Origin: Mesostigma viride
Taxonomy: Eukaryota > Streptophyta > Mesostigmatophyceae > Mesostigmatales > Mesostigmataceae
Assembly (NCBI GenBank): GCA_009746045.1
Contig: RPFO01000104.1
Location: 7,244,750 to 7,308,749 of the forward strand
DNA: 64,000 nucleotides
Direction of reading: 5' to 3'
Shown one piece after another: positions 1 through 22,344 of this stretch; position 1 is the stretch's first letter, and each line of letters begins with the position of its first letter. The translations under genes and the position numbers were made by a program. The notes beneath the pieces are model-generated. The model did no database searches. It was given only the letters and a program-made list of their open reading frames with translations, and was not told where the DNA came from.

Positions 1-664
1 ATCCTTGGCTAGACATTATGCTGCATTTCATTGTGTTGCCATCAGTTCCTAACTCCCTACTACACCCCATCCGTTGTCCTGTACTGTCTCCTACCCCTAA
101 AATGTGGGGCCCTTTCTATCCCACCCCTGCAATGAAAGTCATGCTAGCGTGTCTACGTTTTAATAGGCAGGGCTCCATGGCTACTATCTACGTTATGCAT
201 GTGTGTAATATAGAAACGATTCTTCTGCGGCATGCTTCCATAGATGGTTGTTGTGTACATGTGCGCCTGTGCCTAGAGCATGTTTCGCAGGCCATATTGT
301 GCAGAGCATTTAATGGCAGGGCATACGGTGTAAAGCATAGTGTGGCTCGATTCGCGGAGTCAATTTTGAGGACACCTGTCTGCCCCAGTGCCCCTGCAGG
401 TCACAATATCCACCGTGGGGTCAGCACCGTGTATCCACAGGCAATCGCAGATGGCTAGTTCGTCCACAGCAAAACGTGTCAGGGGGCACCCGCCTCGCGC
501 CAACGTGCACTCGACTTTCTTCAATTTCCGCCCAGGGTTCCAGAGGTTATGGCTAGGGGTCCGATCCCCATGCCCCCGGGGCAGTAACTACCCCACCATA
601 GCTGACTGATAAGATGTTGTCATATCCCCTGCTGTGGACGCGTGCGTCACCGCTGAGCTGGCAG
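1..664. other. 5' flank, no gene resolved
   Basis: No convincing coding exon is visible. The first exon or exons of the downstream YgfZ/IBA57-like gene, including any transit peptide, should lie here or just before the window, but no reading frame here resembles one clearly enough to call. Confidence 0.4.
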
Positions 665-9494
<8,830 letters not shown>

Positions 9495-10172
9495 GGACCC
9501 TCTTTTCTGGCGACTCCAGCGTGCTGCTACGTGGCTGCACATGTTCACTTCGCCTTCGTGTAATCGTGCAAACGGAGGTCTAGTTGTGATTTGAGGACAT
9601 GACCTGACAAGGCTTGGAGAAAAACAAGGCTGCCATATAAAAGTACCTGCAAGCGATGGTACATCAGCGGGCGCTCCTCGCACGAAGCATTTGGTTACTC
9701 ACAGACCGTATTTGAATTGATGTACACTTGATGTGAGATATTGTGCCTATGCAGTTTGTCACCGTAAAACCAATACTGGGTGCGTGGCAACTATGTGAAC
9801 ACACACATGTGGGTAAGTAAACCGATCAGGGGTGAAACTGATGCACACATGGCCGGTAAGCCATGGAAACCAGCCGTTTTTATTACTTCAGGCGAGGCCA
9901 AACAACAGACCTCATGCACGATGTTTTCCATGGGAAATTATTATGCGTCGCTTTATGCATGAACCATGTGCTCCCACCTCCTCGATCCACCACAACCGCA
10001 TCACAATGCCAGGCCACGGATCGGCTCAATTCTATGCCCCGCCTTTATTGCTGAAATCCTGGCTACCAGCAGCCGGCCCCACATTGCTTAAATCCTCGCT
10101 ACCAGCAGAAACGATTATTGAGGATTTATGAAAACGATTCACCAATTGTCTAGCTTGTGGAAAGGTTCACCA
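9495..10172. other. Intergenic space between convergent genes
   Basis: This stretch separates the 3' ends of the IBA57-like gene (+) and the OTU1-like gene (-). It must hold both polyadenylation regions. No reading frame or repeat of note is seen. Confidence 0.6.
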
Positions 10173-12463
10173 TCACCGGTATTCTTCAAAGCTGCCATGG
10201 CCCGTCGCCCTCGCGTGCTCCACCGCCTCCTTCTGCCCTTTGACGCCGGCTCGGCAGACACCGCAGCGCAGCGTGAACCGGCCCACGTCGGTGAACTGCT
10301 TCTTGTGATGGGCCTCGGTAACAAGTGCCAAAGCCATTTCCGACATCTGATCCGCATTCACTTCAGCATCTGCCAGCATTACACCTGCACTACCACCCTG
10401 TGGGCTCACGTCAAAGACCGTTACGAGCGCATCATCGGGCGACCCTTCAAACAGCGATAATCCCAGCGCATCATAATGAATACCATCATACATGAGGAAC
10501 ACGCGTTCCCTGTACCCGCTGCCTTGCCCATACAGGTCGCAGCGACAAGTGACCACGTCGTACGCCGCAATCTCCCGCCCATAGTGCTCCGAAAGGATGG
10601 CCAGCTCGATGCCACCCCCTGCAAGGACGCGCGGTGACGATGCACGGGAAGCAAGCACGGGCGTTGTGAGACAAATATGTTATGATGACGAGAGTGAATC
10701 GTGACCAGAAGTTTGTAACGAAGGGATAACTGAGACGCACCCAAGTCTTGCTTGCATCTGCGCTTTTTGCAAACAAAATACCTCGCACAACACAAGCACA
10801 TGAGGGAGGGTCGCGCCACCACACACATAAGGGCAGGTCTTCCAACCAGGGAGGGTCGAGGGAGACAGGGCAAAGGAAACTAACCCCATGAATTGGGCCG
10901 CCGGATCCAGTCGGCGTACTCGCTGCCCGGCTTGCCCAGCACGCCCTCGCTGAAGCGGAACGGGTCAGCCAGCACCGCATCCGCCACCACGCTCCGCAGC
11001 TGCGGCGCGAGCTCCTCGCGGTGGTCCATCACAAACGCAACCGCTCGGAAGAGACACGAGTTGTCCGACGCAATCTCTTTCCGCACCGCAGTCACGCCGC
11101 CCATGCCCCCGCTGTTGAACTGGGTATTGAAACCACCCCTGGCCCTGCTGTGACCACCCCCGGCGATGTCACTGTTGCCGTAGGTGCAGGGGGCAGGAGG
11201 GCTGGACACAGGGGCAGGAGTAGGAGCAGTGGCAGCAGCCCCTGCGGCCCAGGCAGGTCTCACCGCTGCCCCTCCTTGGCTTGCCTCCCTCGCTGCCGTG
11301 ACCTGTGCCGTGCTCCCCACCGGGGCGGTAGCAGCCGCGGCCAGTGAGGGTGCGTGAGAAGGGGTCGCGCCCCCGGCTGGCATCGTGCCAGGTGTCGCCT
11401 TGTCCATGGCCTGCAATGACAGCAGCATGGCATGTTCAAGCATGTCCTCTTCGGTGTCTGCCACCGAGGAGTGATCCATGCCCACCATGTGAGGAGAGAC
11501 TCTGGCATCCGGCACTTGAGGGGTCACACCGCTGCTGGTGGTGGTGGTGGGTGCCTCAGCGGCAGCACTGGCCGAGGGTGGTGTGACAGCGGGTGCAGGG
11601 GCCGCACGTGCTACAGGCGCCGCAGTGCTGGTTGGTTGGACCGCTGGCGTCTGCTCGTAAGCCACTACCTGCAAACGGTGGGGGTTGCACGGATGAAAAC
11701 AAAAGTTGGAGCACAGGTGCACATCGAGACAAGAGCAGGCAGCAGGTGGGTGACAAGAATGACCGACAAGAATGTCCGGACGGAAGGCAGTACGCCTCCG
11801 CGTTGCGAGGGCCAACCCTTTTACAAGGGGTCGCTCTGCCCAGTTCTATGCTAGAAATGGATCAAGGCAGGAAACGAATCGCTGCTCTACCTGTGATCCA
11901 TCGATTAGGGCTGCTACTTGCTACGGACACAAGGGCGTATGGGAAGGAAGGGCGCTGTGGAGCCTCGGTGCTCAAGCCACTATACACCCTTGCTGACCCT
12001 TGAGGGTGACAGTCGACAGCTGGCCCTTCCATCCCCAACACCATGAATGTTGTTGCACATGATAATGTGGTGAGCATGTGCCACCTGTCCTTGTGGCACA
12101 ACGCATCCACACCGCCCGTCCTTCCCATGCTCACCAACACCCGCGCACGACAGCCCGCCCACCAGCGGTCCTTTGTTGCTGCACACCCAAGCGTGCCATC
12201 ATCAGCCACCCACCAACTCTCCGTTCTCGTTGTGTACGCACCCACCACCCTTACGGGCAACCCGCCCGCCAGCACACACCAGGGGCCATCACCACCAGAG
12301 TGACAGCATCCACCCCCCTAGTGGCCATGGACCAACCACCCTTGTACCGTACTACTCAGCCCACCCACCAGCGTGTCGCCATCGGCCAGCGGTAGCTCGG
12401 ACAGGGGCGAGTCCCCCGTGGCGGATGGCGGTGGGAATGGTCGAGGGGGGAAGCCGCATTTCA
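10173..12463 (-). CDS. OTU1: OTU1/YOD1-type deubiquitinase (5' incomplete)
   Basis: Cysteine protease that trims ubiquitin chains; the family works with Cdc48/p97 in protein quality control. Recognised minus-strand exons are 12463-12369, 11668-10885 and 10618-10173 (stop), with matching phases. The first exon carries the end of a UBX-like domain (VKCGFPPRPF, then LPLADGDTL). The second holds a low-complexity Ala/Pro/Ser/Thr linker containing a UIM-like helix (EEDMLEHAMLLSLQ), then the OTU core with catalytic Asp and Cys in SDNSCLFRAV. The splice to the last exon builds SWGGGIELAIL. That exon carries the catalytic His (YDGIHYDAL) and a C-terminal C2H2 zinc finger (CGVC ... HARATGH). An upstream exon with the start Met and the first half of the UBX-like domain must exist above 12463 but was not identified. 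The UIM between UBX and OTU is unusual for this family. Confidence 0.9.
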
Positions 12464-12707
12464 CTGTAGCGGGGGCACAAGCACGCATGCACACACCGAT
12501 CACCAAGTAGTCATCCGTGGGCTTTTCACGGCGGCACAACAACAAGTATGTGACAACAAGAGCCCCCCACATCAAGTACCCATCACATCGCACGGCCACC
12601 GCCTGTCCAAGCTCACCCTCGCAGAGAGAAGATGGCTGCGTCCAAAAGGTTAGGGTGGGTGCAGCCGCAAATGACGAACCGCATGCCGTGACCTCGTGGG
12701 TTCGCAC

Positions 12708-15700
12708 CCGAACGACTCCCCATGGTGGGGGTCTAGGCTTACAGAATCAGTATTGTAGGCTATTTCTAGGCTTTGGGCTGGCAGAATAAGTATTGCAGTG
12801 CATGGCAGTGGGAGACATATTTTAAACTAGAGATTCCTGCCACAAGGACAGCCACGGGCAAAGCGATGGCAAGCGGGGCTCTGATGGTGGTTACACCCAT
12901 ACTTGTCCACTTGCGCGAGCCATCTCATGCAGAATCCCGCAACGCGCTCGCCGTGCCTGAGGAAGCCCTGGTCCACACCTGGCACGGGATGTCTCAAATC
13001 CTCACTAACATGCCCATCCTCTCAAGGAAAGGAGTCGGGACAGGGAAGGGGAATGGATACGCCGAGCAGTCGGTTTCGTGATCCAGCGCAGCTGACGACT
13101 GCTTAGCAGGCATGCATGAAATTTTGTTTAAATAACAAGGGAGCCCGGACAACAGCCACACCCAAAACCGAAACAGGGGCATCTCAGGACGTGTGAGACG
13201 ACCCAGCAACGAATAAATCAAAACACCATTGCAAGCCTTTTTTCTGAAGTTTCGGGGAAAAAGATTGGCAACACATTGACCATTAAATAAATGGTTGCAG
13301 GGTGCCACGTACGGGCCTGGTGCTCCGCAGCAATGCCCGTGGCGTCCGCGATCTAATGCACCCCGTTGTAGCGATGATGTGTGGCGCATGTCGCGTGGTG
13401 GTGTTGACGGGTTGTCGTGGTTATGCATCCGACATGATGTGGACATCGACAAAGCCGGGTGGGGGAGAGAGGGTGGGGGATGTGGTGAGCGCGTAAGCAG
13501 GAGGGTGGCTGGGTGGTCGGTTGATTGGGAGGTTGGGTGGGTAGAACGGAACGAACCCATGAGCGCCACGCACTGCTGTGCCCCACACAAACTGTCTGTC
13601 TGCCCATGCGGCGGTCTCTCAGGGATTGTTTGCTCATATGCCACGCGCGCTGCTGGCAAGACGTGCGTTCGACTCTGGCGAGACTTTGCGGTCATGCAGA
13701 TGCGTACCATCAGCATTGAAGTTACCAATAATAATTCTGATAATGATTCTTAGACACCAGTTATGGGGGGAAAAGAACAACAACTAGAAAAAAAATGCAC
13801 TGATTGATTCCTGGACATGCTGGAATACTAGGGTAATGCATTTCTTTATGATCCGTTTCCTGTAATTCCGCGCTCCTCTTCCACACGCACCTCGGCCGCC
13901 CGTCTTGGACGTTGCTTCGGTTTCTCAACGTTGGGAATCCATTGTTCACGACGCTGTAAAATTTTGCTATTGCACACCGTGCCACCTCCCCTTCTGTGTG
14001 CGGTGGCCATCGGGTGAAAATTGATTTAAATCTGCGCGGCTCTGCTGTCATGTCAGTGAATGGAGGCCAGTACTCTGTCGCCCGTCTGCCCACACGTGAG
14101 CAGAAATGAGCATCCCTTGTGCTTGCCGCCATCATATCCTTTCAGACCATGCAACCATCTAAGACCTCCTGGTTGACAAAAATGTGCATTCAGCTTGGTG
14201 GAAGGCACACAGAGGTACAAGGCACAGTGGGCGGCTAAACCCCAATTTTCAAAGAGTACAGAAACACGAGAGATGGTAAAAGAAGGCACATTCGCACTCG
14301 ATAGTCCAAACACCTAAGGACCAGATGCCTAGCTAAGTTGGTCACGGGTCAAATTGAATGGCGCACTGCCGCTACCTCAAATCAAGGGCACACGAGCCAT
14401 CAACAATTCCAAATGGGTGTTTGTACACACGTGTAAGCAAATGAGGCGCACCTTGGGAACTTATTACGACTACTTTCCCAAAGGGACGATTGTATTAACC
14501 TATACTGCACAGTGCACACACAAAAAGATCTTCCATATTACTTGCGTACGAGTGTGCTGGCAATTTCTTCCACGCACGGACAACAGAGGCCCCAAGCGAA
14601 TGACCGTCCGGCGCTATGATATGTCCGATGTCGACAATTAAAGTTGCCAGGAAAAGCTTTGAATCGGCGCGTTCACGTAACATCCTGACAACAACTTGGG
14701 CACAGCCCTCTGGAAGTGAACGCTGAAGAAACTGGCAGCATGTTCTTTTCTCATACTCTAATTCGATTAATGTTTGCTACGAACAGGTTCTGCCTTCGAC
14801 AAGTCCCACATGCTCTGGCAATAGGGGTGGAGATGAACTGTGTGCAAGACACGATGATGCGCCACACGAACAAACAATCCGTACCAATATCCGAAGTTCT
14901 GTTAGAGATGAGCTTGGTGGAATGTCAGGAAGCGATACCACTCCTTGGGGTCCTCTGCACCGGATTCGCTGGAGTTGCGATCGCAAGTCACAAAAACACG
15001 GGTGGGAGCATCAATTAGCCAAGAAATTTGAAACACTACCTGTACATCTGGAAAGACCGAAACAACCAGGGCAGCCTGACGTCGCGTTTGGCAATGAAAA
15101 TGGAAATAGAAAGCATGCATGCGACTTCCTCCATCCTCTACGCACCATTTTGACGAAGGACAACGCCCCACGCTCACAAACTATGATAAAATCTAACGAT
15201 ATTCACGTCTTCATCAGTGATCGGTGTAGGGGTGGTGTGTGACTGTGTATAACAACGACACGTTTTGCCCGTTGTCAGCAATGCTAGCATATGCATGTGA
15301 TGTGACCAAAAGCGCCCGACACGCGTGTCGAATCATCAAACCTCTCTTGCATACGTAACGCACCTTTTTCTTTCGGGGATCTGGGCCGGCCTCCCGCTCT
15401 TTGCACTTGGCAGCACATGATTCGCAGGCCGCGCTGCGCGCGTGTCCCGGGCTCCCGCCTCGCGCTCCGTACACGGCACTGCTGCGTGACGCAGCCAGGG
15501 CTGCCGAGTGCCGCCCGTTACAAAAAGGTACCAATTATTTGGCTGCCAGCACAAGGCCAGCAATTGGAAAATGCGAGGGAAATGGAGATGGCAATTAAAA
15601 TAATATTATGCACGGAGATGATGGGAAACCACAGCGCCGTCTGCAACACTGCAACGTAAGTGTGCTTTACCGCTAGGGGAGATGCCTGGATCTGAAAAGC

Positions 15701-15830
15701 CGATGCCAAGCATTATTAAAACTTTGCAGTCGACCATGGTTGACAGCTCGATTCACGTGCAGTGGTAAGGTCACGTGTCGGCAGCCACAGTTAGACCCAC
15801 TTGGTCATTGCGCCAGCGGGTGTCGTAAAC
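12708..15830. other. Gene-poor spacer upstream of two divergent genes
   Basis: About 3 kb between the OTU1-like gene (-) and the ATAD2-like gene (+). It should hold the missing 5' exon of OTU1 and the promoters of both genes. No reading frame here shows a domain I recognise, and no strong repeat is seen. Confidence 0.5.
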
Positions 15831-18800
15831 ATGGAGGCGGATGGAGGACGTTATGGCCTCAGAAGGCAGAGGCATAAAGAAGGATTCTATTTGGAGGCTA
15901 CGAATGGGCGTTTGGATAACTTTGGGTCTAGATGGACCGATGACGAGGCGGATGAGGAGGAACATGGAGCGAACAATACTAAAGGAACCCGTTTTGGCAA
16001 GGTGCGGAATGTTTTGATTTTCCTGCACGTTCTAGTTTCTCGGCAGATTTCCCCTTCTTGAAAAGTGTCTGTGCTCCTCGTATAAACAAAAGGCAGCCGC
16101 CTTCTAGAGGCCGCACTACATTATCGGTTTGGTTGTGGCTCGATTGTACTGCCGATTTTTATCGTCTTCGACGATGCCACGGGTTGCACATGTCCGTGAC
16201 AAAACGTGTTCGCGTTACTTTTTCTGTTCAAAATTCAGCGTTGACATTATCTGATCCCGGCAGAGGTCGTTAGTAGCCCTTTCGCGCCGCGACGCTTCTC
16301 TACCTTTTCAAGGCATAAGCGCTGCTACTGCGTTCCGTCGTTGTTGCGTTATTTCCACAATGCCCTACCTTGTGTCACTCTGCTAAAAATATATCATGGC
16401 TGGCAGACCAGATTAAATGGGCGCTAGTCTTCTTTCAGTCATCTTAGTTTAATGCTGATTTCATCTTGGTTTCTGAAATGCGGTATCGGGTTCTGAAATG
16501 TGGTTTGTTTTAAAACGGAAACTTTTCTTTTCGGAATTTGAACCATCCCAATGTGCAGCGCACATCGGACGGAGCAGGCTCCCACAGGGTGGAGGAAGCG
16601 GCCGTCGCCGGCCGCATCAAGAAGCGGGCGCGTTCCGTTGGCAATGCGGATGAGGTGCGCAGCCTGTTGACACATCCTGTTGACACAAAGCTGACATCAA
16701 TTGACTTGAGGCCTTTTCCATTGTGGTCCTTTCGTTGCTACGGTTTCGGATACTTGATGCTGGCTGGAAGCATGCCATGCTTTCATATGTTTTTAGTTTT
16801 ATCAGGCATGCATGAAGACTAGAGCCTTTGGGCCCCATGCATCCTTCTGGCAGGACTTCAAAGCTTTCATAACGATCCACCAGGTGGAGCGTTCCACTGT
16901 GCATCAGTTTCAGCAGCTATTGCTGCGCCTCCAATGGCTGCGTCACCGCGGCTCTAATGCCAGCCTATGGCTTCGCAGGGCAACGACTCCTCACCGCATG
17001 GGTAGCAAGGGTGCTGCTTGCCAAACGTGGCTTGTCCATTCACCACCTTTCATCTTATGGTCGGTAGTCCATTTTAAAAAGCTGTCTAGGGGCCCCGGTT
17101 TCTTGCGCTGCCTACTCATCCGTTTGCCTCATTTTCTCTGCACTGTTTGTGTGTGCACTTGAGGCCATGTAGTATGTCAGGTACCTGACCTGACCCTCTG
17201 AATACCTCAACCCCATCAAGACCTCCGCCCTGTTTCCCTGTCTTTTCTCAACACCCCCCCCACACACTTTTCTTCTCCTCCTGCCCCCACTTCCCCCCCC
17301 ACCCCTACCCACACTTGTACAAATAATAATAATCAATAATATCAATCAATTATCTCCACCGTTGCTCTCGAACCTCCCCACAGTACGAGGATGGTTTCCC
17401 TGCGCCGGCCGCCGTCCAGCGCAAGCCCCGCTCCCCCGTGAAGCTGCGGCCCCACCGGCATGGGGCCGCCTCCTCAACACCCGCCGAGGCATCGCCCCCG
17501 CAGGCACCTGGCACATCCGCCGCTGCCGCCAAAGCCATGGACATGGACGTGACGGTTGTAGCGGAGAGTCCTGAGGCCCACCTGGCGCGCGAGGGGAGCC
17601 GGTATGCGCTGCGGCGGGGGGCCGACACGGCTCCCTCAGTGGCAGGTGACCACCCGGTTGGTAGTGATGCGGGGGTCAAGGGTGTGCGGTCCAGTCAGCG
17701 TGGGGTAGGGCATGGCAGGGAGGAGCCAGGTGGGAACGGGGAGGCGGAGGGCGGGGACGGTGTGCAGCATGGGGAGGGCGGGAGGACGGAGGGTGGCGGG
17801 AGTGGGTCAAAAGGGGCACACAGGAGGGGGCACAGCACTGAGGCCGGGGATGGGTTGCCAGAACCTTTGCTGGCAGCACATGAGGGTGGGCATGCGACGC
17901 GGCGCGCAGGCCGCAGGGAGGGGGACAGTCAGGGGCATGAGGGCCAAGGAGATGGCCAGGGGGTGGTTGATGTGGCAGGGAACGAGAAGACTCCACCCGC
18001 ACGGTCCACACGGCGTGGTAGGCATGCGGAGGAGGACGGTCAGGGCCATGAGGTGACTCCTGACACGGGGGGAGAAGGGGCGGGCGGCCGCATCGGCCGA
18101 CGTGGGGACCCGGTTCTGCGTGACGTGGTGCCGGTTGCCAGTGGTCAAGTGGAGACGCGCCGCAGCACACGCAGGAGCGGGTCCGTCGAGCTGGTGGGGG
18201 CTTCCCCCGTGACGGAGGGGGAGGGCCACGCGCACACGCGGACAGGGGAGAAAGGCAAGGGGGTGGAGAGGGGTGGAGTGGGGGGGACGAGGGTCCTCAG
18301 GGGCAGGAACGGGGGCAACGCGGCGACCACTCCGCAGGATGGTCAACTTGGGTCCGGAAAAGATGGGGAGGAAGAGGAAGAGGAAGAGGAAGAGGAAGAG
18401 GAAGAAGATGAGGAGGAGAAGGAGGGTGCGGGCCGTGACGGGAGAAGGGGTGCCCGGGGCGACGCTGGTGGAAGCAAGGGCGGCAAGGTAGGCCGCGAGA
18501 CACGTGCCGGTCCGGGCACGGGCAAGGCCAAGGCCAAGACCAAGGCGAGGGAACTGGGAAGGCACGGCAGGTCCAGCGGTTCTTCCGATGGTGATGAGAG
18601 AGAGGAGGAGGGGGAGGAGGGCAGGGAGGGGAGCGGTGAGCCCGAGGAGAGCCGGTTCTATCGTAGTCTGCGCAGCCGGGCGGTTGCGGCGGGCAGGGGC
18701 AAGCAGTCGGCCTCGGGGCCCCGCGCTTATTCTACGCGCAGTCACAAGGGGGATGCACGCCAGGAGGAAGGGGACGAAGAAGAAGATGAAGAGGAGGAGC

Positions 18801-21800
18801 AGGACAAGGAGGTGGGGGAGGAGGAGGAGGAGGAGGAGGAAGAAGAAGAAGAAGAGGAAGAAGAAGAAGAAGAGGAAGGTGGCAAGGGGAGCGGCCAACG
18901 GCCACGGCGGACTGGCCGGGGGGACCCTGTGCTCCGCGAGGCGATCAACTCCAGGGACTTTGGGCGCTCGACCCGCCGGCCCAACCGCTGGGAGTCACGG
19001 CGCGATGCGGGTAAGGCAGTGGCGCGCGGCGTGGGCGGGTCAACGCGTAGGACCATGGACCCGGTGATACGTGAGGCGCTCGAGTCGGGGCGGGAGATCG
19101 ACTTGCACCCAGGGAGCCCTGGGCGGCGCAGCTTGCGGCGGCGGGGACGGATGGCGGAATCGGGGGAGGAGGAGGATGAGGATGAGGACGAGGAAGGGGA
19201 GGAGGAGGACGAGGAGGAGGAAGAGGAGGAGGAAGAGGAGGAGGAAGAAGAGGAGGAGGAGCGAGAGAGGAGGTATGCACTGCGGCGGCGAACTGAGGTG
19301 CAGCGGTTCTCGCCGGGTCGCCAGATGGCGAAAGCGCAGCGTGAGAAGATGGGGAACCAGATGAGGGGTGGGGGCGGGGGCGGGGGCGGCGGCGGGGGTG
19401 GCAATGGGGCTGGAGGGCGGGGCGCCGCCAAGGCATGGCATCGCGCCAACCGCCGACGTATCATGGGAGAGGAGTCTTCCTCGGGGGAGGACGATATATT
19501 CGCAGAGGCTGGGCCTGACATGCTGGTACCCTGGGATAGGGACGCCAGCCGGCTCCTGGGATCCGCCTCACGGTGGTCCCTGGGTGGCGCGGGTGGTGGT
19601 GACGGCGGTGGGTATAACGGCGGTGGTTCGAACGCGGTCCCAGCGCTCGGCGCCGGTTCTGCGCAGCCGCAGTGGGGCAGCGACAAGGCCCCCGCGGATA
19701 TCCAGCCGGTGGTGGTGGACCCTGGGGTAACGTTTGACAGCATCGGTGGCCTCGCACATCATATCCGCGCGCTCAAGGAGATGGTCTTCTTGCCCCTGGT
19801 GTACCCAGAGGTGTTCACCCGGTTCCACATCGCGCCACCGCGCGGCGTGCTCTTATATGGTCCGCCAGGCACGGGCAAGACGCTGGTGGCACGCGCACTG
19901 GCAGCCTCAGCGTCCAGGTGGGTCGGCTTGTGCAGCTGCTATTGAATCAGTGGGTGGGTGGGTGGTCTTACAGCCGGAAGTGTGTGGGTGGGTGGTGCTC
20001 TCGCTGTACTATACGTAATTGCGCGACGCTGTTACTGAAGTGGCGGTGATCCAGCTTGGCTACTGCGCTGACCTCTGCGTGGCTGGCTGTCAGTAGTTTT
20101 GTCTGAAAATACAATGCCCCTGTGTTGGATCTTCTCACAATGTGACGCCCAACGTATCTCACACAGTAGCTGAGCTGAAGTCCTTCACGGTGTGAGGGAG
20201 TCTTATTTACAATCTGGCCTTCTTGTCATGAATCTTGTGGGCTTTGATGCCCTTGCTTCAATCTGGTAAAGTGTGGCTGTAACATCCTTGCTTCCTTTTG
20301 GGGTCGATTGTAGCTGTCACGCCCTTGCTTCCTTTTGGGGTCGATTGTAGCTGTAACGCCCTTGCTTCCTTTTGGGGTCGATTGTAGCTGTAATGCCCTT
20401 GCTTCCTTTTGGGGTCGATTGTGGCTATAACATCCTTGCTTCCTTTTGGGGTTGATTGTAGCTGTAACGCCCTTGCTTCCTTTTGGGGTCGATTGTAGCT
20501 GTAATGCCCTTGCTTCCTTTTGGGGTTGATTGTAGCTGTAACGCCCTTGCTTCATTTGGCGGTGGCGCGCGGCCTGCTTCCTGTGGGCCACCCCTTCTCT
20601 TTAAATTTTCTCCAGGTGCGGCCAGCCCGTGCGCTTCTTCATGCGCAAGGGGGCGGACGTGCTCTCCAAGTGGGTGGGCGAGGCCGAGCGCCAGCTGCGG
20701 CTGCTCTTCGAGGAGGCACGCCGCCAGCAGCCGTCGATCATCTTCTTCGACGAGATCGACGGGCTGGCCCCAGTGCGCAGCAGCAAGCAGGACCAGGTGC
20801 ACAACTCGGTGGTCTCCACGCTGCTGGCGCTCATGGACGGGCTGGACGCGCGCGGACAGGTCGTCGTGATCGGCGCCACCAACCGGTCAGTGGGGGGTGC
20901 CTACTGGCGTCGCCGCCCGCATAAGCTATAGTGGGCTACTATTGTTGAGGTTCTCGGCTCTACTTTTCAATATTTTTTTTGGCGCTTGAATGGTGTTATC
21001 TGTCCGGTGGCCTCTGTCTGGCGGTGTCACTGCTAATTGAGGCTAGCGTTCCGTCTGTCCGTGTTGCAGAGGACACACACAATACATTGTCTGTGCCTCA
21101 ACTGTACATTCGCGCGAGGTGCTGCCTGGGCATGGCCTGTCAAACCAGCTGGGCATCACCGCGCCAAACGCAGCCGCCGCGGAGTTGGCCCCCAACCAGC
21201 CTGCTTTTTCCACGGTGCATGACCCAACCCAACGCCCTCTCTGTCCACCGCTCAAACCCAAGCCCTTTTCTGGGTGCCACTGCCCAACCTTTTGGAACCG
21301 GAAATTATATTCCTCATGCATTGACATTTATTCTAATGCGAAAATGTTTTTAATCATCCGGTCGCCATGCTGGTTCACCGCATAAACCCAACCGGTTGTC
21401 GGTTCGCCAGCATCGACGCGCTGGACCCCGCGCTGCGCCGCCCCGGCCGCTTTGACCGCGAGTTTGTCTTCCTTTTGCCCGACCGACCTGCGCGCGAGTC
21501 CATCCTGCGCATCCACACCGCCAAGTGGCAGCCGCCGCCCACCCCCGCGCTGCTGGGTGAGCTGGCGGCGCGTGCGACCGGGTACTGCGGGGCGGACCTC
21601 AAGGCGTTGACGACCGAGGCAGCGATACGCGCGCTGCGACGCACGTATCCGCAGGTGGGTTTGGGGGATGGGCGCATACCCTGCAGGTGGGGACGCACGG
21701 CAGCTCACAAATTAGGGACATGCGCGTGAGGCACATACCCGCAGGGGGGGCCGGGGGGTGGGTAGTTCAAGTTTTGGAGGTTTTAGCTTAGTTTGGAAGC

Positions 21801-22305
21801 TTTAGCATGGCTTTAATTTGTTTTGGGCGTGTGGGGTAGCGGGCAGGTTTAGCGTGTGAGGTAGCGGGCAGCTTTAGAGTTTTGCCTGAGTGCTCTACTA
21901 CGTGGCGTGCTGTGGGTGGCATGAAACTGACTGTGATGTGTGCCAACTTGCGTGGCGCTGTCGTCCTTTGATCTGCATGGTCGTGGCGTGCGCCAGATCT
22001 ACGACACAGAGGACAAGATGCTGATCGACGCGGCCAGCGTGCGCGTGCGGCGCCGCGACTTTCTGGACGCCATGAAGGCCATCACGCCCGCCGCCCACCG
22101 CTCGACGCAGGTGCACGCACGGCCGCTGCCGCCTGCCCTCGCGCCCTGTCTTGGCCACACGTTCGCGTTGCTCATGCAGGCCGTGGTGAGGTCGTTCCCA
22201 TTTTTGCCTCGCGGCCTGGTGGAGGGAGGGGGTAGTAAACGGAGGGAGGGGGGCCATGGGCAAAGGGGTGGGAATGAGGATGCGATGGGTGATGGCCTAT
22301 GGAGT

Positions 22306-22344
<39 letters not shown>

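Noticed and set aside
13295-13753. 150-codon frame on the plus strand
   Set aside because: No domain, no splice context and overlapping frames of similar length on the other strand; not supported as a gene.
17807-19743. Long minus-strand frames rich in Ser, Pro and Leu
   Set aside because: They are antisense shadows of the Glu-rich coding tracts of exon 3 of the ATAD2-like gene.
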